NCBI GenBank assembly: GCA_959347315.1
Contig: OY365817.1
Span: 436,501 to 500,500 of the forward strand
Origin: Bimastos eiseni
Taxonomy: Eukaryota > Annelida > Clitellata > Crassiclitellata > Lumbricidae
Reading direction: 5' to 3'
Length of the DNA: 64,000 nucleotides
The notes under the pieces were generated by a model. It searched no databases. It was not told the DNA's origin and saw nothing but the letters and a program-made list of their open reading frames with translations. This document shows positions 26,601-36,854 of the stretch, in pieces; positions within the stretch are counted from its first letter, which is position 1; the number at the start of each line of letters is the position of its first letter. A program made the position numbers and the translations under genes.

Positions 26601-29600
26601 ATGTGTGGCGGTAATTCTTTTATATTTTGTTTGATATGGATTGGAGTTTTGATCTTCGGCGTCTTAGCAGCTTCAGTGGCATTCCTTGTATCAGTTTTGC
26701 CTGGACCAATTACACAGGTAGTGTATTTGATTGCTTGCTAATCATTTATCAATAAATATGCTTCAAAGTCACAGCAACATACGTGTTCAGGTTCCTTGAA
26801 TATATAATGACACCGACCGACTTTATTAGCAACCTCTATGATGTGCAGTGTATGTTTCCAATACATAAAGCAAAACGCCGTTCATCTATGCGCTGAACGA
26901 GATGTCTTGCGTTGGTGGCTTACAGCGAACTAACGAACGAAAATATTTTATTGTAAACAAATCAAAATAAAATCAACAAAAGTGTACACATAGTATGTAG
27001 TTGCTCAGTTGGGTTACAAAGAGAGGCCCGAAGGGATTACCTCCTGCTAACAGAGCCACCCACGGTCATTGAGCAAACGCCATTTGACAATTATGTCTAC
27101 TGATATGAAGTTGTTGTCGTTGTTGTTGTTAATCTGACAGGTAGACTGTTTCAGATGGATTTGTGGGTACAGGAGTGAAATTATTGTAAACCTGCAGATT
27201 TTTTGGGCCAACGAATTCTGTAGGTCTATAGTTAGGCAGTTTGACAGAATGAGACTCTGAACAACAGTTCTGAATATGATTGCAGTAGTCAAACTATACC
27301 TAAGTGCTACACCGACTGTCTGCACTAAAAAGTCGTTATATAAATCGGCGACTCTTTCATTCATCTATTCATTTTAACATTTGTATAGCGCCCCGTAAAA
27401 GACTACTCAGAGGCACTCTCAACCCAACGACAGCGATACAAATCAGTTTTTTAAGCAAGTTGTGAGACTAAAGCTCATTACTTCTTCGCAACAGTCGCAT
27501 CTCTAAGGGAAGAGTGTTCCAGGTGGAAGAGCTAGCAATTGAGTATGCACGGCGCTGCTATGTCGAGGTGCTTCCACGGGGCACCAGAAGCTCACCACCA
27601 GAGGAATAACGAAGAGCTGGATTTAGAGCCAAAGTTTTAACAGGGCATCACAGCTAATTGTTTGGTATGGAATAATTTCCCATCCTCGGTCAGAGTCAAG
27701 AAAGGTAACATGCGAAAATATTTCAGCCAAAAAGCACCGGTCAACATCTGCCAGTCGCCTACGACCACATATCCAGATAAATTGAGTCTAAGCAGCGTTG
27801 AGGAGAATGCGTTAGAGACCAGCCAACCAGAGAGGGCGTCCGTAGCAACGCACATCTGCAGTTCAGCCGCCAAGGCACAACCTCGGAAGGTTTGTCAGTG
27901 ATATGCCTGCACCGTTCACATCATCAGCATATAGCTGCTAAGGAAGGCCATAGGGGACCCACAAAGACCTGATATCGGCCGTGTAGATAACATAGAGTAG
28001 TGGTCCAAGTACTGAGCCCTGGGGAACACCAGGAAGGGCAGGAACTCAGGAAGACCTGGAAGAACCACATGCAACGCAGTTGGTACGCTCTGACAACGGA
28101 GAGCGCAGGCACTCTTGTGGTTTTTCCATCGGACCAAAAGAAATGGAGAGACGCTGAAGAAGCATTGAGTGGTCAACTGAGTCGAAATCCGAGCGAACTC
28201 CAATACGAGCAAGAAGAGAGGATTTGCATAACATCAGACAGGTAGCAGACTAAGAGGGTCTCCGTAGAGTGTTTGTCTTCAACAGATGCAGATATGCTAA
28301 GAGATTTAATGGACAGAAAAAAGAGTTCATAGACGAAGGCTGGTTGAAGTGAGCGACCTTACAAGTAGTGTTGAGGGAGACGGAATTTAACAGAGAAGTT
28401 GAAAACTGTAGCAATGCATCGGGTCCGTGTAATTTTTGTCGTCTGTTTTAACCCAGATATCATCGGCGTTGTGCAATTCAGTGGTTGGGCCACTCTGTGG
28501 AATGTTCGTGTTGGGCGGAATATCAAAATACGCTAATTGGAAGGTTAGAACTTATCAAAACCTTTAATCTGCGCTACTCGTATGATTTGATCACTGCATT
28601 TTGTTGTATGAATTGATTGGTTCACGAGTTAGAAAAACTGATCATGCTAAGCACATGCATATAGAGATGTCCATTCTGTTCTGTGTCGATAGAGCTGCAG
28701 GTTGTGTTGACCAATAAGGCTATAGTAATTTGACGAGATATTGTTTAGGAAATTAGCCTTTTGAATGGTACCCTTACTTAAAGTATTCGTTAATATTAAA
28801 TGTTTTACGTGTTTTAAAATATTATAGTTTTGCGAATTCTTACAGGGGGCTTTGAGTGGCGGAGTGTTTGGTCTGCTCTTGAACAGTTGGCTGCAAATAG
28901 GATCGATGAGTATTTCAAATAAATATCCATCTCTGCCTTCCATCTCGATCGACGGATGCATTGACCGTCAAAACTCGACCATCTTTTCGTCAACAAATGG
29001 AGACAACTGTACTGGACTCAACGAACCATTTGTTACTACTACTGGGACACTACCCAGTGTAAGTTTAGGCCTATGTCCTTGGCTGTACGGCATGTCTCAG
29101 CGTGCATTCATATCTGCCTTCATACAATACAATGCAATATTATACTTTTTGTGTTTAAAATCTTTAAATATCTGTTTTGAATTATCGCCAAGCATTTGTT
29201 CATGTAAACTCATGGATAGGCTTACTTTATATTATTGTTCCTATTACAATCAGAATCTATTCATTTACTAATTACTCGGAACCGGTTTCACGCACGCGCT
29301 AAAAATATCCTGCAAGACGTAAGCAAGTCAATTCGACAGTTATCGATATCTAAGTCCCTGAGAGATCCTGCTGTTGACTACGGACATAAAAGTCAAGAGT
29401 TCATGGACGAAGGGTAACTGGATTTAACTGTCATAATTACTTTTTAAATTTCAAATTAACTTTTCTATAGATTATCTAAAACTATCAGTAAACCTGTTAC
29501 TTGACTTCTATTACAAATTTGCAATCACCTGTGTAAATACTCTCGTTACCAATGTTGTTACCATTTAAACGAATTTGTTTCCCTCGTCTAAATCTGTTAA

Positions 29601-30663
29601 ATCAATTACATTTATGTTCATTCGATGTCAAGAAGAGGCCACATATGATTTTTTTGTTATATTATAATTATGATCTAGGTTTATTATTCTGTTTTACGCC
29701 AAAACCATAAATGTACGAAAGTGCATCGTTTGGTTTTTATTTGGCCGTTTCTGTTGTTTTGATAGATAAACGTTCATTATATTTCTGCAAGTTATTATTA
29801 TAGATACATCTTAGTAAATTCCAGGATGACTGACAAGTTCTTTTATGCCCTGTGTTTACAGACAGAGTTTCATGGCTTAGAAAGGTTTTACTGTCTGTCC
29901 TACATGTGGTACGTGCTCTTCGGATTGACAGCAACGTTCTCAGTTGGAATGGTTGTGTCTCTGATATTCCGTAGGTTATGGCATTCTACAAAGCATTTTC
30001 GTTGCATGCTACAACTTCCATAATTCATCAGTTGACAAATACTTCGCCACGATGTCAAGGCCTTAAAGTTTCAATTTTTATCACATTTTATCAACTATAT
30101 CATCTCAAATCAGGCGCATAATATTTATATGGCTTGTGAGAATATTGCTTTGAGCAGTATTGTCTAGTCATTTATTTATATGACTACTTAATCTAAACTT
30201 GTCTCTGAGTTAATAATTTGAAAGAGGTGCTATATAAACGCTCAATTACTTTACATTATTGATCGCCATGTCATCATTGTTCAGCCTTGTTTGTTAATAA
30301 GAATTTCTTTCTAAGCATTAAGAAATTCGACGGATTGGTTAGCAAGTATGTCAACTGATAGCGACAGTCAGCGTAGAGGCTAATTTATTGTTGAAATGAC
30401 ACTATGTAGTACAGGTGGGCTTTTGGTGATTGTCAAGCCTAATAAATTAAATGACCAGCTGGTGATTTCCTGTTGTTTCTTATTGATTGCTAGGAGACAA
30501 GGTCTTGGAGGACGCCGTAGATGACCGTCTACTTATGAGGTTCTCAGACTTCAGTTGCAGAAATCAAAAGGAGAAACACGAGCAATCAGAAAAAAAAGGC
30601 AGAGAGGCATGTGGAATAATTATAATAGATTTTACTTGTAAGATTGACTCTGTGTCTGACTGA
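17621..30663 (+). CDS. SLC5-family sodium/solute symporter, copy B (complete, 15 exons)
   Basis: This is a complete tandem paralogue of copy A, an integral membrane Na+-coupled transporter of the SMCT/SMVT-like branch of SLC5. Exons: 17621-17959, 20050-20118, 20389-20440, 21051-21118, 21421-21501, 22412-22485, 23417-23557, 24281-24416, 25436-25524, 26097-26209, 26647-26717, 28457-28543, 28846-29058, 29862-29970, 30494-30663. They sum to 1812 nt, i.e. 603 residues plus stop, the usual family length. Motifs in order: DYLILMSFLVISLAIGLY (TM1); SYQSAIMVLGYTAEVY; YMRFGS; the hallmark GGMRAVIWTDVFQ; IRHTFWAIMIGG and QAAVQRFSA; SVSSALSGSAANCWED carrying the SS pair expected at the Na2 site; VVGPLCGMFVLGG. 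The start ATG precedes TM1 directly. AATAAA at 31309-31314 is a candidate poly(A) signal. Exon 5 has a weak polypyrimidine tract but is in frame and motif-supported. The substrate is unknown. Confidence 0.93.
19541..19580 (+). repeat. LINE-tail-like scrap in SLC5 copy B intron 1
   Basis: GCGCCCTCGTGAGGTTCTTG followed by tggggcgctatataaatg resembles the 3' ends of the CR1/L2-like fragments elsewhere in the window. Intron 1 (17960-20049) otherwise shows nothing recognisable. Confidence 0.45.
23816..23837. repeat. Perfect 20-bp palindrome
   Basis: GAGGGGGACTTGTCCCCCTC lies in the intron after exon 7 of SLC5 copy B, inside a GC-richer patch (23690-23880) that looks like an unclassified repeat. 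Role unknown. Confidence 0.6.
24676..24754. repeat. ~22-bp tandem repeat, about four copies
   Basis: The unit is close to CCTATATAATATAATAGG plus a few bases, with AGGCCT joints. It is intronic in SLC5 copy B. Confidence 0.7.
27376..28440 (-). mobile_element. CR1/L2-like LINE fragment in intron of SLC5 copy B
   Basis: On the minus strand, broken frames show FDSVDHSMLLQRLS, then a GSVLGPLLY-type block (around 28020) and an LYADD-type block (near 27930), in RT order. The element ends in the tail gcctctgagtagtcttttac followed by ggggcgctatacaaatg. Several frameshifts make it inactive. It is antisense to the host gene. Confidence 0.75.
30226..30255 (+). repeat. LINE 3'-tail scrap
   Basis: gaaagaggtgctatataaac repeats the tail seen at 1530-1556. 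It lies in the last intron of SLC5 copy B. Confidence 0.45.
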
Positions 30664-31717
30664 CCAATAATAATTTGGTGAAATATTTGTGCTAATTAAA
30701 TTTTGTTTTTAGCACTGTGTCAACAGATAGTTCAAGCAGAATGGAGTACAGTATCTTTCGCTTTCGTGCAGTCGACCATTATGATTGTGAACGGAATTCG
30801 ATGAAGTTTGCAAATTATGTGCGAGTCGATTAGGAGACAACAGCTTTTCCCCAGCAAATTAAAAGGAAATTGAGTTTATTATTACGACAGCTGATAGTTC
30901 GACAAAGTTATTTGAAGGAAGAAAAATGGAAATAACGAGGGAGGGAGACTGAGAAACAGAGACAGAGTGAGAGAGCGAGAGAAATAGCTTTTCAGAAAAA
31001 TTAAGTAAAAGCAAATTCTACGCAGGCGCTAGAGCTAGTTCAATTTATCTATGTAGCGAGAAAGAGAGAGAAAGTGAGTGTGAAAAAAATCTAGGGCTTG
31101 CAGGAGATGAAAACATGAGTTTGCAAATGTTAGTCGGTGTTGTTGGCTGTTGTATCGTGATAGCCTGATTTGGTACTGATCGAACTATCGCAGTTAAATG
31201 ATTTGAACCACAGAGAAAAGAAAATTAGCAGGAAATTTTCATTGCATTGCATTACCTGCATTTCTAAATATTGCTACTATCAGAAGAATCAAATCAAACC
31301 TGACAAAAAATAAAGGTGCTTTGTTCATTTTCTGCAATTTTCTATCTGAACAGGTGGAAATTGAACCCATTGCACACGAGAGGAATATCGAGAAGGTCAC
31401 GGAGTCACACATGTGACCCTAACTACATCGACGTCTAATAGACATAGGGATTTCATGAGCATCACATTCAACACGCGACAACTGATACCATAATATTGGT
31501 TGATGGCGCTTACTGTTACTCAAGTTTTGCGCAGTTAGAATATTGACACAGCGATTGATTGATTACTTTTTAGGTCAATTATCTTAAACGATAGGTCTCA
31601 GTTGGGTCATGGCTGAATAGAACTAATTTTAAAACTACTACTTAATGAATTTAAGATATTTGATTATTATAGGTCTGTTAATGTGTTATTCGATAGTAAT
31701 GAGTGGCGTAGTGTACT

Positions 31718-31761
31718 GAAGGTTGAGTCAGCCTTATGTGGCTGGTGAGTATCAATACATC
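31718..31761 (-). repeat. Dispersed repeat, inverted partner of 32713-32755
   Basis: The reverse complement matches 32713-32755 at most positions, including the shared core CCAGCCACATAAGG. It is likely a scrap of a short interspersed element. Confidence 0.6.
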
Positions 31762-32712
31762 GTCCCAATGCAGCAGTCAATGTTTTAATTCCCACAAGGA
31801 CAGAAAGCCATTTAGGAATTCTTTTCGACCAACACCTCTATAGTATATTCAAAAGTGCTCAAGGAGAATCTTCTGATGATGGAATCTGGACAGACATCGG
31901 ATTGTGAGAGAATCAACTGAGAAAATAAAGTTAATAGGACTTAAAACTCCCATGGCATATGTAGTCTTTAATAGTGTTTTCATCTTAAGAGTCTTGCATA
32001 GAAGACAATAGATGGGCAAACACAGAGACCTTGTGGCACTTTTTCAACCATGGGTCGTATGCTTAGATTACAAGATTGTCTCAGCCTTCAGTGTTATGTG
32101 TTGATTTTTCGCCTCAGAGCTGAAAACGAGGTCGAATTTATATAGGATTGAAAGTTCCATGAACCGCTGTAATGGATGGATTTCTATTTAACTCTGAATT
32201 CAAACATTGTCAGTCTCTTTAAAACAAATGGCTAGCAGTTTAAGCATTCACCATTATCAACATAGGCCTACCTAGGATTTTCCGCTCAATTGCTTAGACA
32301 TAACGCGCTGCTTGCGTGATTAATAACAGCTTAAAAAGAGTATCACAGTTGCAAGACTTAACATATTAAATATCTGTAGAAAAAAATTATGAATTTAGTT
32401 TCAGTTTTCCTACTGCCAGTTGTCAAGATACATGCTTGTAGCCCTTTAGCCCACTGACAACATTTAATTAATTTTCTTCGCCGTATACGGCACATGCTTT
32501 ATAAATGTGTTTCATGTAAATTTCTGTTATGTTATACGTGTCATACGATTGACTATATTACTATCAAATAAAAGTATTGCTGCGTATGCCTAATCAGTTT
32601 AGTATTGCATAACTTACGCGAGGTTTGCTAAGGTCGACAAGCATAAAGGCGGGAAATAAACACAGAGCAGAAAGATGGCTGAATGGTGGTAGTGCACTGG
32701 TACATAGATCTA

Positions 32713-32755
32713 ATGTATCGATACTCGCCAGCCACATAAGGTTGACTCAGCCTTT
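32713..32755 (+). repeat. Dispersed repeat, inverted partner of 31718-31761
   Basis: See 31718-31761. It is preceded by tggctgaatggtggtagtgc, which has an A-box-like look, but no B box follows. Confidence 0.6.
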
Positions 32756-33121
32756 AGCCTCTTGGGATGACTGTAAAATGAGCATTGAGACAACCTATGG
32801 GTCGATTATACCATTGATCTGTATGATAATTCCATAATAAAATATGCCATAATAAAATGATCGCACAGATAATAATTTTCAATGAATCTTAGTGCCTTCT
32901 TTAGAGTGGCATCAAGAAAGGTTTCGTCCAAAAGGTTGGATAGCACTGCCGTAGACAAACAAGACAAGGACGCAAGGACTCAGAGCTATGAGCAGAAAGT
33001 TAGACATACATGTAGAGAGACCGAGTCATAGAGATACACGAATGGACAGAAAGCCAGACATACGTAAATGTTGGAATGATTATTTTAAGTGGGTATGATC
33101 ACAAGAAGCTACAGTGTAGCC

Positions 33122-34309
33122 CGGTGGTTCTTAACCGGTGTGCCGCGGCATACAGATGTGCCGTGAGGCTCCACCACGTGCGCCGCGAAGCTAATACAAA
33201 ATTCAAATAAAAATCAATTAAAATCATATTAAAATGAAGCTAAATTATAATGTGTACATTTTAATGAAAAAGAAAACTGTTTATGTTTGTCAGTCTGTTA
33301 ATGTTTGTTCGAATGATCTAAAAATAGTTTTTATCTGTATCGTGTGTGCATTGAATACTGTTTACTATGGCTACAATAAACGAGATTGAATTGAATTGAA
33401 ATCGAAATTCTAAAAATTGCAATCTTTGCTTCCTTTGCACTTTAGCTGTAGCATTTTAGTTTAGCTCTTTAGCTATAGTCACTGCTAACAGAATGTCTGT
33501 CTGTCTGTCTGATCATAAAGTTAAAGTTCAACTAATGCACAGAACTATTTTTAATGATCAAATCACAAAAAAATTTGTATAAAATTCTAAATAGTATTGT
33601 GTAGATTTTATTAAAAGCTTTATATTAGCACTAAAAGAAGAAGAGGAACATGTTGAATTGAGCTCTGAGTGAACTTTAAAACTTAAATACGCGGAAATGT
33701 TCTTAGATGCGTCCTGGATAATGGCAGAAAAGGAGCATCCTAATATTTTAAAGAGGACTTTGCATATTCTTTTGCAATTCTCCACATCCTACCCGTGTGA
33801 GCTCTGATTTTCAACTCCTACAAATATTAAATACAAAAAAGAGAGAAAAGTTGAAGTGTGTTGACGAAGAAATGAGAGTTTGTTTATCGGAAATGCGACC
33901 AAGGATTGAAGAAATTTGCAAAAACATAAAACCTAGATATAAAATTCACGTTGATTGACATTTAAACAGGTCTTGCAAATTAGAAAAGTCTTGTTAACAC
34001 CGATAACTCGTACAGTTTATAATCAGTTCATGTTTAACACTGTAAACGTAAAATTGTAAATGTTGTATTTTAGTCTGTTCAAGTTGAACTGTCTACTCAA
34101 CTTTAATTAATTTATTTGTGAAATTCTGTAAAACTTAAAATAAAGCCGTCTTTTTCAGATGGAAAATGCTCAAAAGCAAGATTTTAAAACCGCAGACATA
34201 ATATCGCTCACAATTAAACATAAAATATTAGCTTTAGTTCAATCGCTTGCCATCTGAATTTCCATAGATCTCAAATGTGCCTTGGTGCTAAAAAGGTTGA
34301 GGACCACTG
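33122..34309 (+). mobile_element. hAT DNA transposon, degraded, with intact 8-bp TSD
   Basis: The ends are inverted: CGGTGGTTCTTAACCGGTG on the left and CAGTGGTCCTCAACC reading inward from the right. The flanks GTGTAGCC (33114-33121) and GTGTAGCC (34310-34317) are an exact 8-bp target duplication, diagnostic for hAT. Internal sequence 33690-33960 keeps pieces of the hAT dimerisation region in broken frames (LHILLQFSTSYPCEL, then DEEMRVCLSEMRPRIEEICK), resembling ZBED5-type transposases. It is internally deleted and inactive. Confidence 0.88.
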
Positions 34310-34757
34310 GTGTAGCCTATTACTGTGAAATCTCTGCATTTCAATATTATTGGTATTATTTGGTGCATAACAATTTACTTTTCTCCAACTGCATTTTAAA
34401 ATTAATTTACCATGAGTCTGCTGCGTAAAGGTCTAACTATTTACAAACAACTTAGAAAGTTAAGGAATATATAATTGATGTGTTCTACCTTAATCACACA
34501 GAAATAGGCCTGCATGTAAGTACATGTAACTTCATAAAATAATATTAGTGCATTACGGTCTTCAAAATATTAGTGCGGACATTGAGAATGATCTGTCTGT
34601 CAGTAACTTATGCGAAATTGTCTTTAGAAGTACAAAGTCATAGAATTCTAAATGGTAGTTTTAGTTGAATGGTAGTTTTAGTTCAATAAGCATAAAGGAC
34701 CGCGTTATAAACCGAGAAATAACGAGCACACGAGTTAATACCTAAGAATAAAATTAA

Positions 34758-36854
34758 CTAATAGCGTAATATTGTCGACATTTGAACTTCGTCCGTGCAG
34801 AGAATATGTATTCGTTGATAGAGTTCGCAGATAGAACTCGGATTCAGATCAGCCAGAAGATTATTTTGCGGAAGAAAATGATCCGGAAGATTGCCACTCT
34901 TCAGACAGCGGTAAAGCCTCTCCAGAACTCCCATCAACCTCTCGGCCAACTTTTCGTCGCTCCAATCCAGTGATTCTGCCTGCTTCGAGAATAGAGCCGT
35001 CTTGAGATGGTAGGAAGTCAACTGCGAAAGAACGGGATCTTTCATTTGTATTAGCAAAAGAATACACGTCACTGCTTTCCGACACTGACCTTCACGGTCC
35101 GTTGCCCAAATCTCATCCTCTTCTAAGACAAAGGATTGCCTCCAGGCCTTCAAATCAGGTAACTTTGAACCGTCCACTGATCTTGCAACATAGATAGTGT
35201 TACCTACTTGGTAGGATGGAATCAAATCAACGGAACACAGCTGCCTTCCCCACAGCAGTCTCCCACTTGAAGGGTAAATGCTTACTCTTATAAATGGACC
35301 ATTTCTACGAACGTAAAGTTTTCCTTTGAGGGCGCTTGACCCATTTACATACCTCATGATCTCTTGGAAGCAATTTCTCGCGGTCTTTAGCGGATCGACA
35401 AACGTATCGCTATTCAAAGCGCCTAAGAAGGTGTAATAGCTAAGAAACGTATTCATTCGTGGACTCAGAATGTCTCCTTTTCGCGGTTCCAAATAAACTT
35501 GACCAGGTCGTCTCAAAATGTGATAGGGTTTCAATTCCTGATGAAAGTTCATGATCATCAACATCTCATAAACGAGAGTAGTTTCATTAGACCTACTATT
35601 CTGAATCCCAATGCCCTGAAATAAGCATCCGGTGTTGTGAAATCGACACGAGAAGGAATTCTGCTGCAGCAGTCTTTCAATTGCTGACATGTACATTAGA
35701 CATTCGTCTTTGCATTCGCTAACTCTCTGGTCTAACCGTCGCATATTTGGTACTAGAAAATTTCGGAGAACTTCTACAAAAGGTCTGCCTTGTTGCCACG
35801 AAGTGAGAACTCTCATCATTTTATTTTTGTTCGTGAGAAGACAGTTCAATGTGTAGCGAAGGTTTTGCATCGAAGCATTTGTCATATTTGCGAAAAGGTT
35901 CTTCTCTGGAAGAAAGTAGTGTGGAAGATTTTGATGTGTCAGCTTATCTTCCAACATTCGCAGGACTGCTACAACATTTTGCGACAAAGTGCCTTGGGTA
36001 GAACTTTGCATCTTCCAAAAGAAAACCGTTTTCAAATGGTACGACGTCAGTTGAGCCAACCCTGGCTCACGATTTCGTATGGCTTTCAGCGTTGTAAGCA
36101 CCTGCTTATTGCACTGGCTGTTTCTAGTATGACGTTGCAGTGTGTTCTTTTCTCTCAATGAAAACAGTCTCCGCCACGCAGATATATGAGGCATACTTTC
36201 TTCTTGTAGCGGTGTGCCAGCATACAGTTCACCTCTGACCTGATAAGCTGGAATAACTTCTATGGTGAAGATACGTGAACTCCAAAATGGCGGACCGTTT
36301 TCTTTATAAACATCCAGTTGTATAGACTTTCCATTGCGACGCAATTGTAATTGTTTGCTCAGAATTTCAGAACGATTAACACACTGTTGCAATTCTTCAA
36401 AAAATGTATCCATCACTTTGATAGGATCCAAAACAGAACCTGATATCAGAAATCCAAAGAATGAGTACCTTGGCAATATGTTGGTTCCTGAACTTGGAAT
36501 CACACCATTTATAAGCCTCAGCAATGCATAGCCCGGGTTTTGAGCAATTGCAAGCGCTTCCAGCTGCACCGTATGACTATCAATGACAAAAGTTGTCTCA
36601 AAATCAAGCTCTGTTCGGCCATCGTCTTGTGGAACGTGAACATCTTCATAGCAACTGCCTGTATATTCGACATGGTGAGAGATTCCGAGATATCTGAGAT
36701 GTTGGTCGATTTCAGATATTATCTCATGCAGCATACATTTGACTTTATGAATCCCTTGTGACTGGTCGACATATCTCTTGCTGAAGGCGTCAAGTGCAGC
36801 TACAAATCCATCACCAGTCAACCAGTTTCTGGAAATTTGGTTCGCTAGATCCAT
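34758..36854 (-). CDS. Tandem double Mab-21/cGAS-like domain protein
   Basis: This intronless 698-residue protein has two successive Mab-21/cGAS-like modules. Module 1 (about residues 30-345) has the G66-S67 helix motif, acidic residues E82/D84/E86 followed by a hydrophobic strand, E199 in TIEVIPAY at the third metal position, then SYHLKT (271-276) and LPHYFLPEKNLF. Module 2 (about 372-690) has the same order: TGC (408-410) in place of GS, no acidic pair at the aligned strand, D543 in SVDLIPSY, SYHLKT (614-619) and LPDHFLPQNNLL. Family members are either nucleotidyltransferases making cyclic dinucleotide-type signals (cGAS, cGLRs) or non-catalytic developmental proteins (MAB21L). No cGAS-type zinc thumb is visible. 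The ATG has a good context (AACATGG). Being intronless fits MAB21-type genes or retroposition. Membership in the fold superfamily is firm; enzymatic activity is open. Confidence 0.9.
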   Translation of the reverse strand: MDLANQISRNWLTGDGFVAALDAFSKRYVDQSQGIHKVKCMLHEIISEIDQHLRYLGISHHVEYTGSCYEDVHVPQDDGRTELDFETTFVIDSHTVQLEALAIAQNPGYALLRLINGVIPSSGTNILPRYSFFGFLISGSVLDPIKVMDTFFEELQQCVNRSEILSKQLQLRRNGKSIQLDVYKENGPPFWSSRIFTIEVIPAYQVRGELYAGTPLQEESMPHISAWRRLFSLREKNTLQRHTRNSQCNKQVLTTLKAIRNREPGLAQLTSYHLKTVFFWKMQSSTQGTLSQNVVAVLRMLEDKLTHQNLPHYFLPEKNLFANMTNASMQNLRYTLNCLLTNKNKMMRVLTSWQQGRPFVEVLRNFLVPNMRRLDQRVSECKDECLMYMSAIERLLQQNSFSCRFHNTGCLFQGIGIQNSRSNETTLVYEMLMIMNFHQELKPYHILRRPGQVYLEPRKGDILSPRMNTFLSYYTFLGALNSDTFVDPLKTARNCFQEIMRYVNGSSALKGKLYVRRNGPFIRVSIYPSSGRLLWGRQLCSVDLIPSYQVGNTIYVARSVDGSKLPDLKAWRQSFVLEEDEIWATDREGQCRKAVTCILLLIQMKDPVLSQLTSYHLKTALFSKQAESLDWSDEKLAERLMGVLERLYRCLKSGNLPDHFLPQNNLLADLNPSSICELYQRIHILCTDEVQMSTILRY

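Larger units (their letters stand above)
30664..33113. other. 3' flank of SLC5 copy B and intergenic DNA
   Basis: The span contains a GA-rich stretch (30940-31000), an open 20-codon stretch after an acceptor at 31354-31416 that corresponds in position to the copy A alternative exon, a candidate poly(A) signal (31309-31314), and an inverted pair of short repeats (31718-31761 and 32713-32755). No further gene was recognised. Confidence 0.45.
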
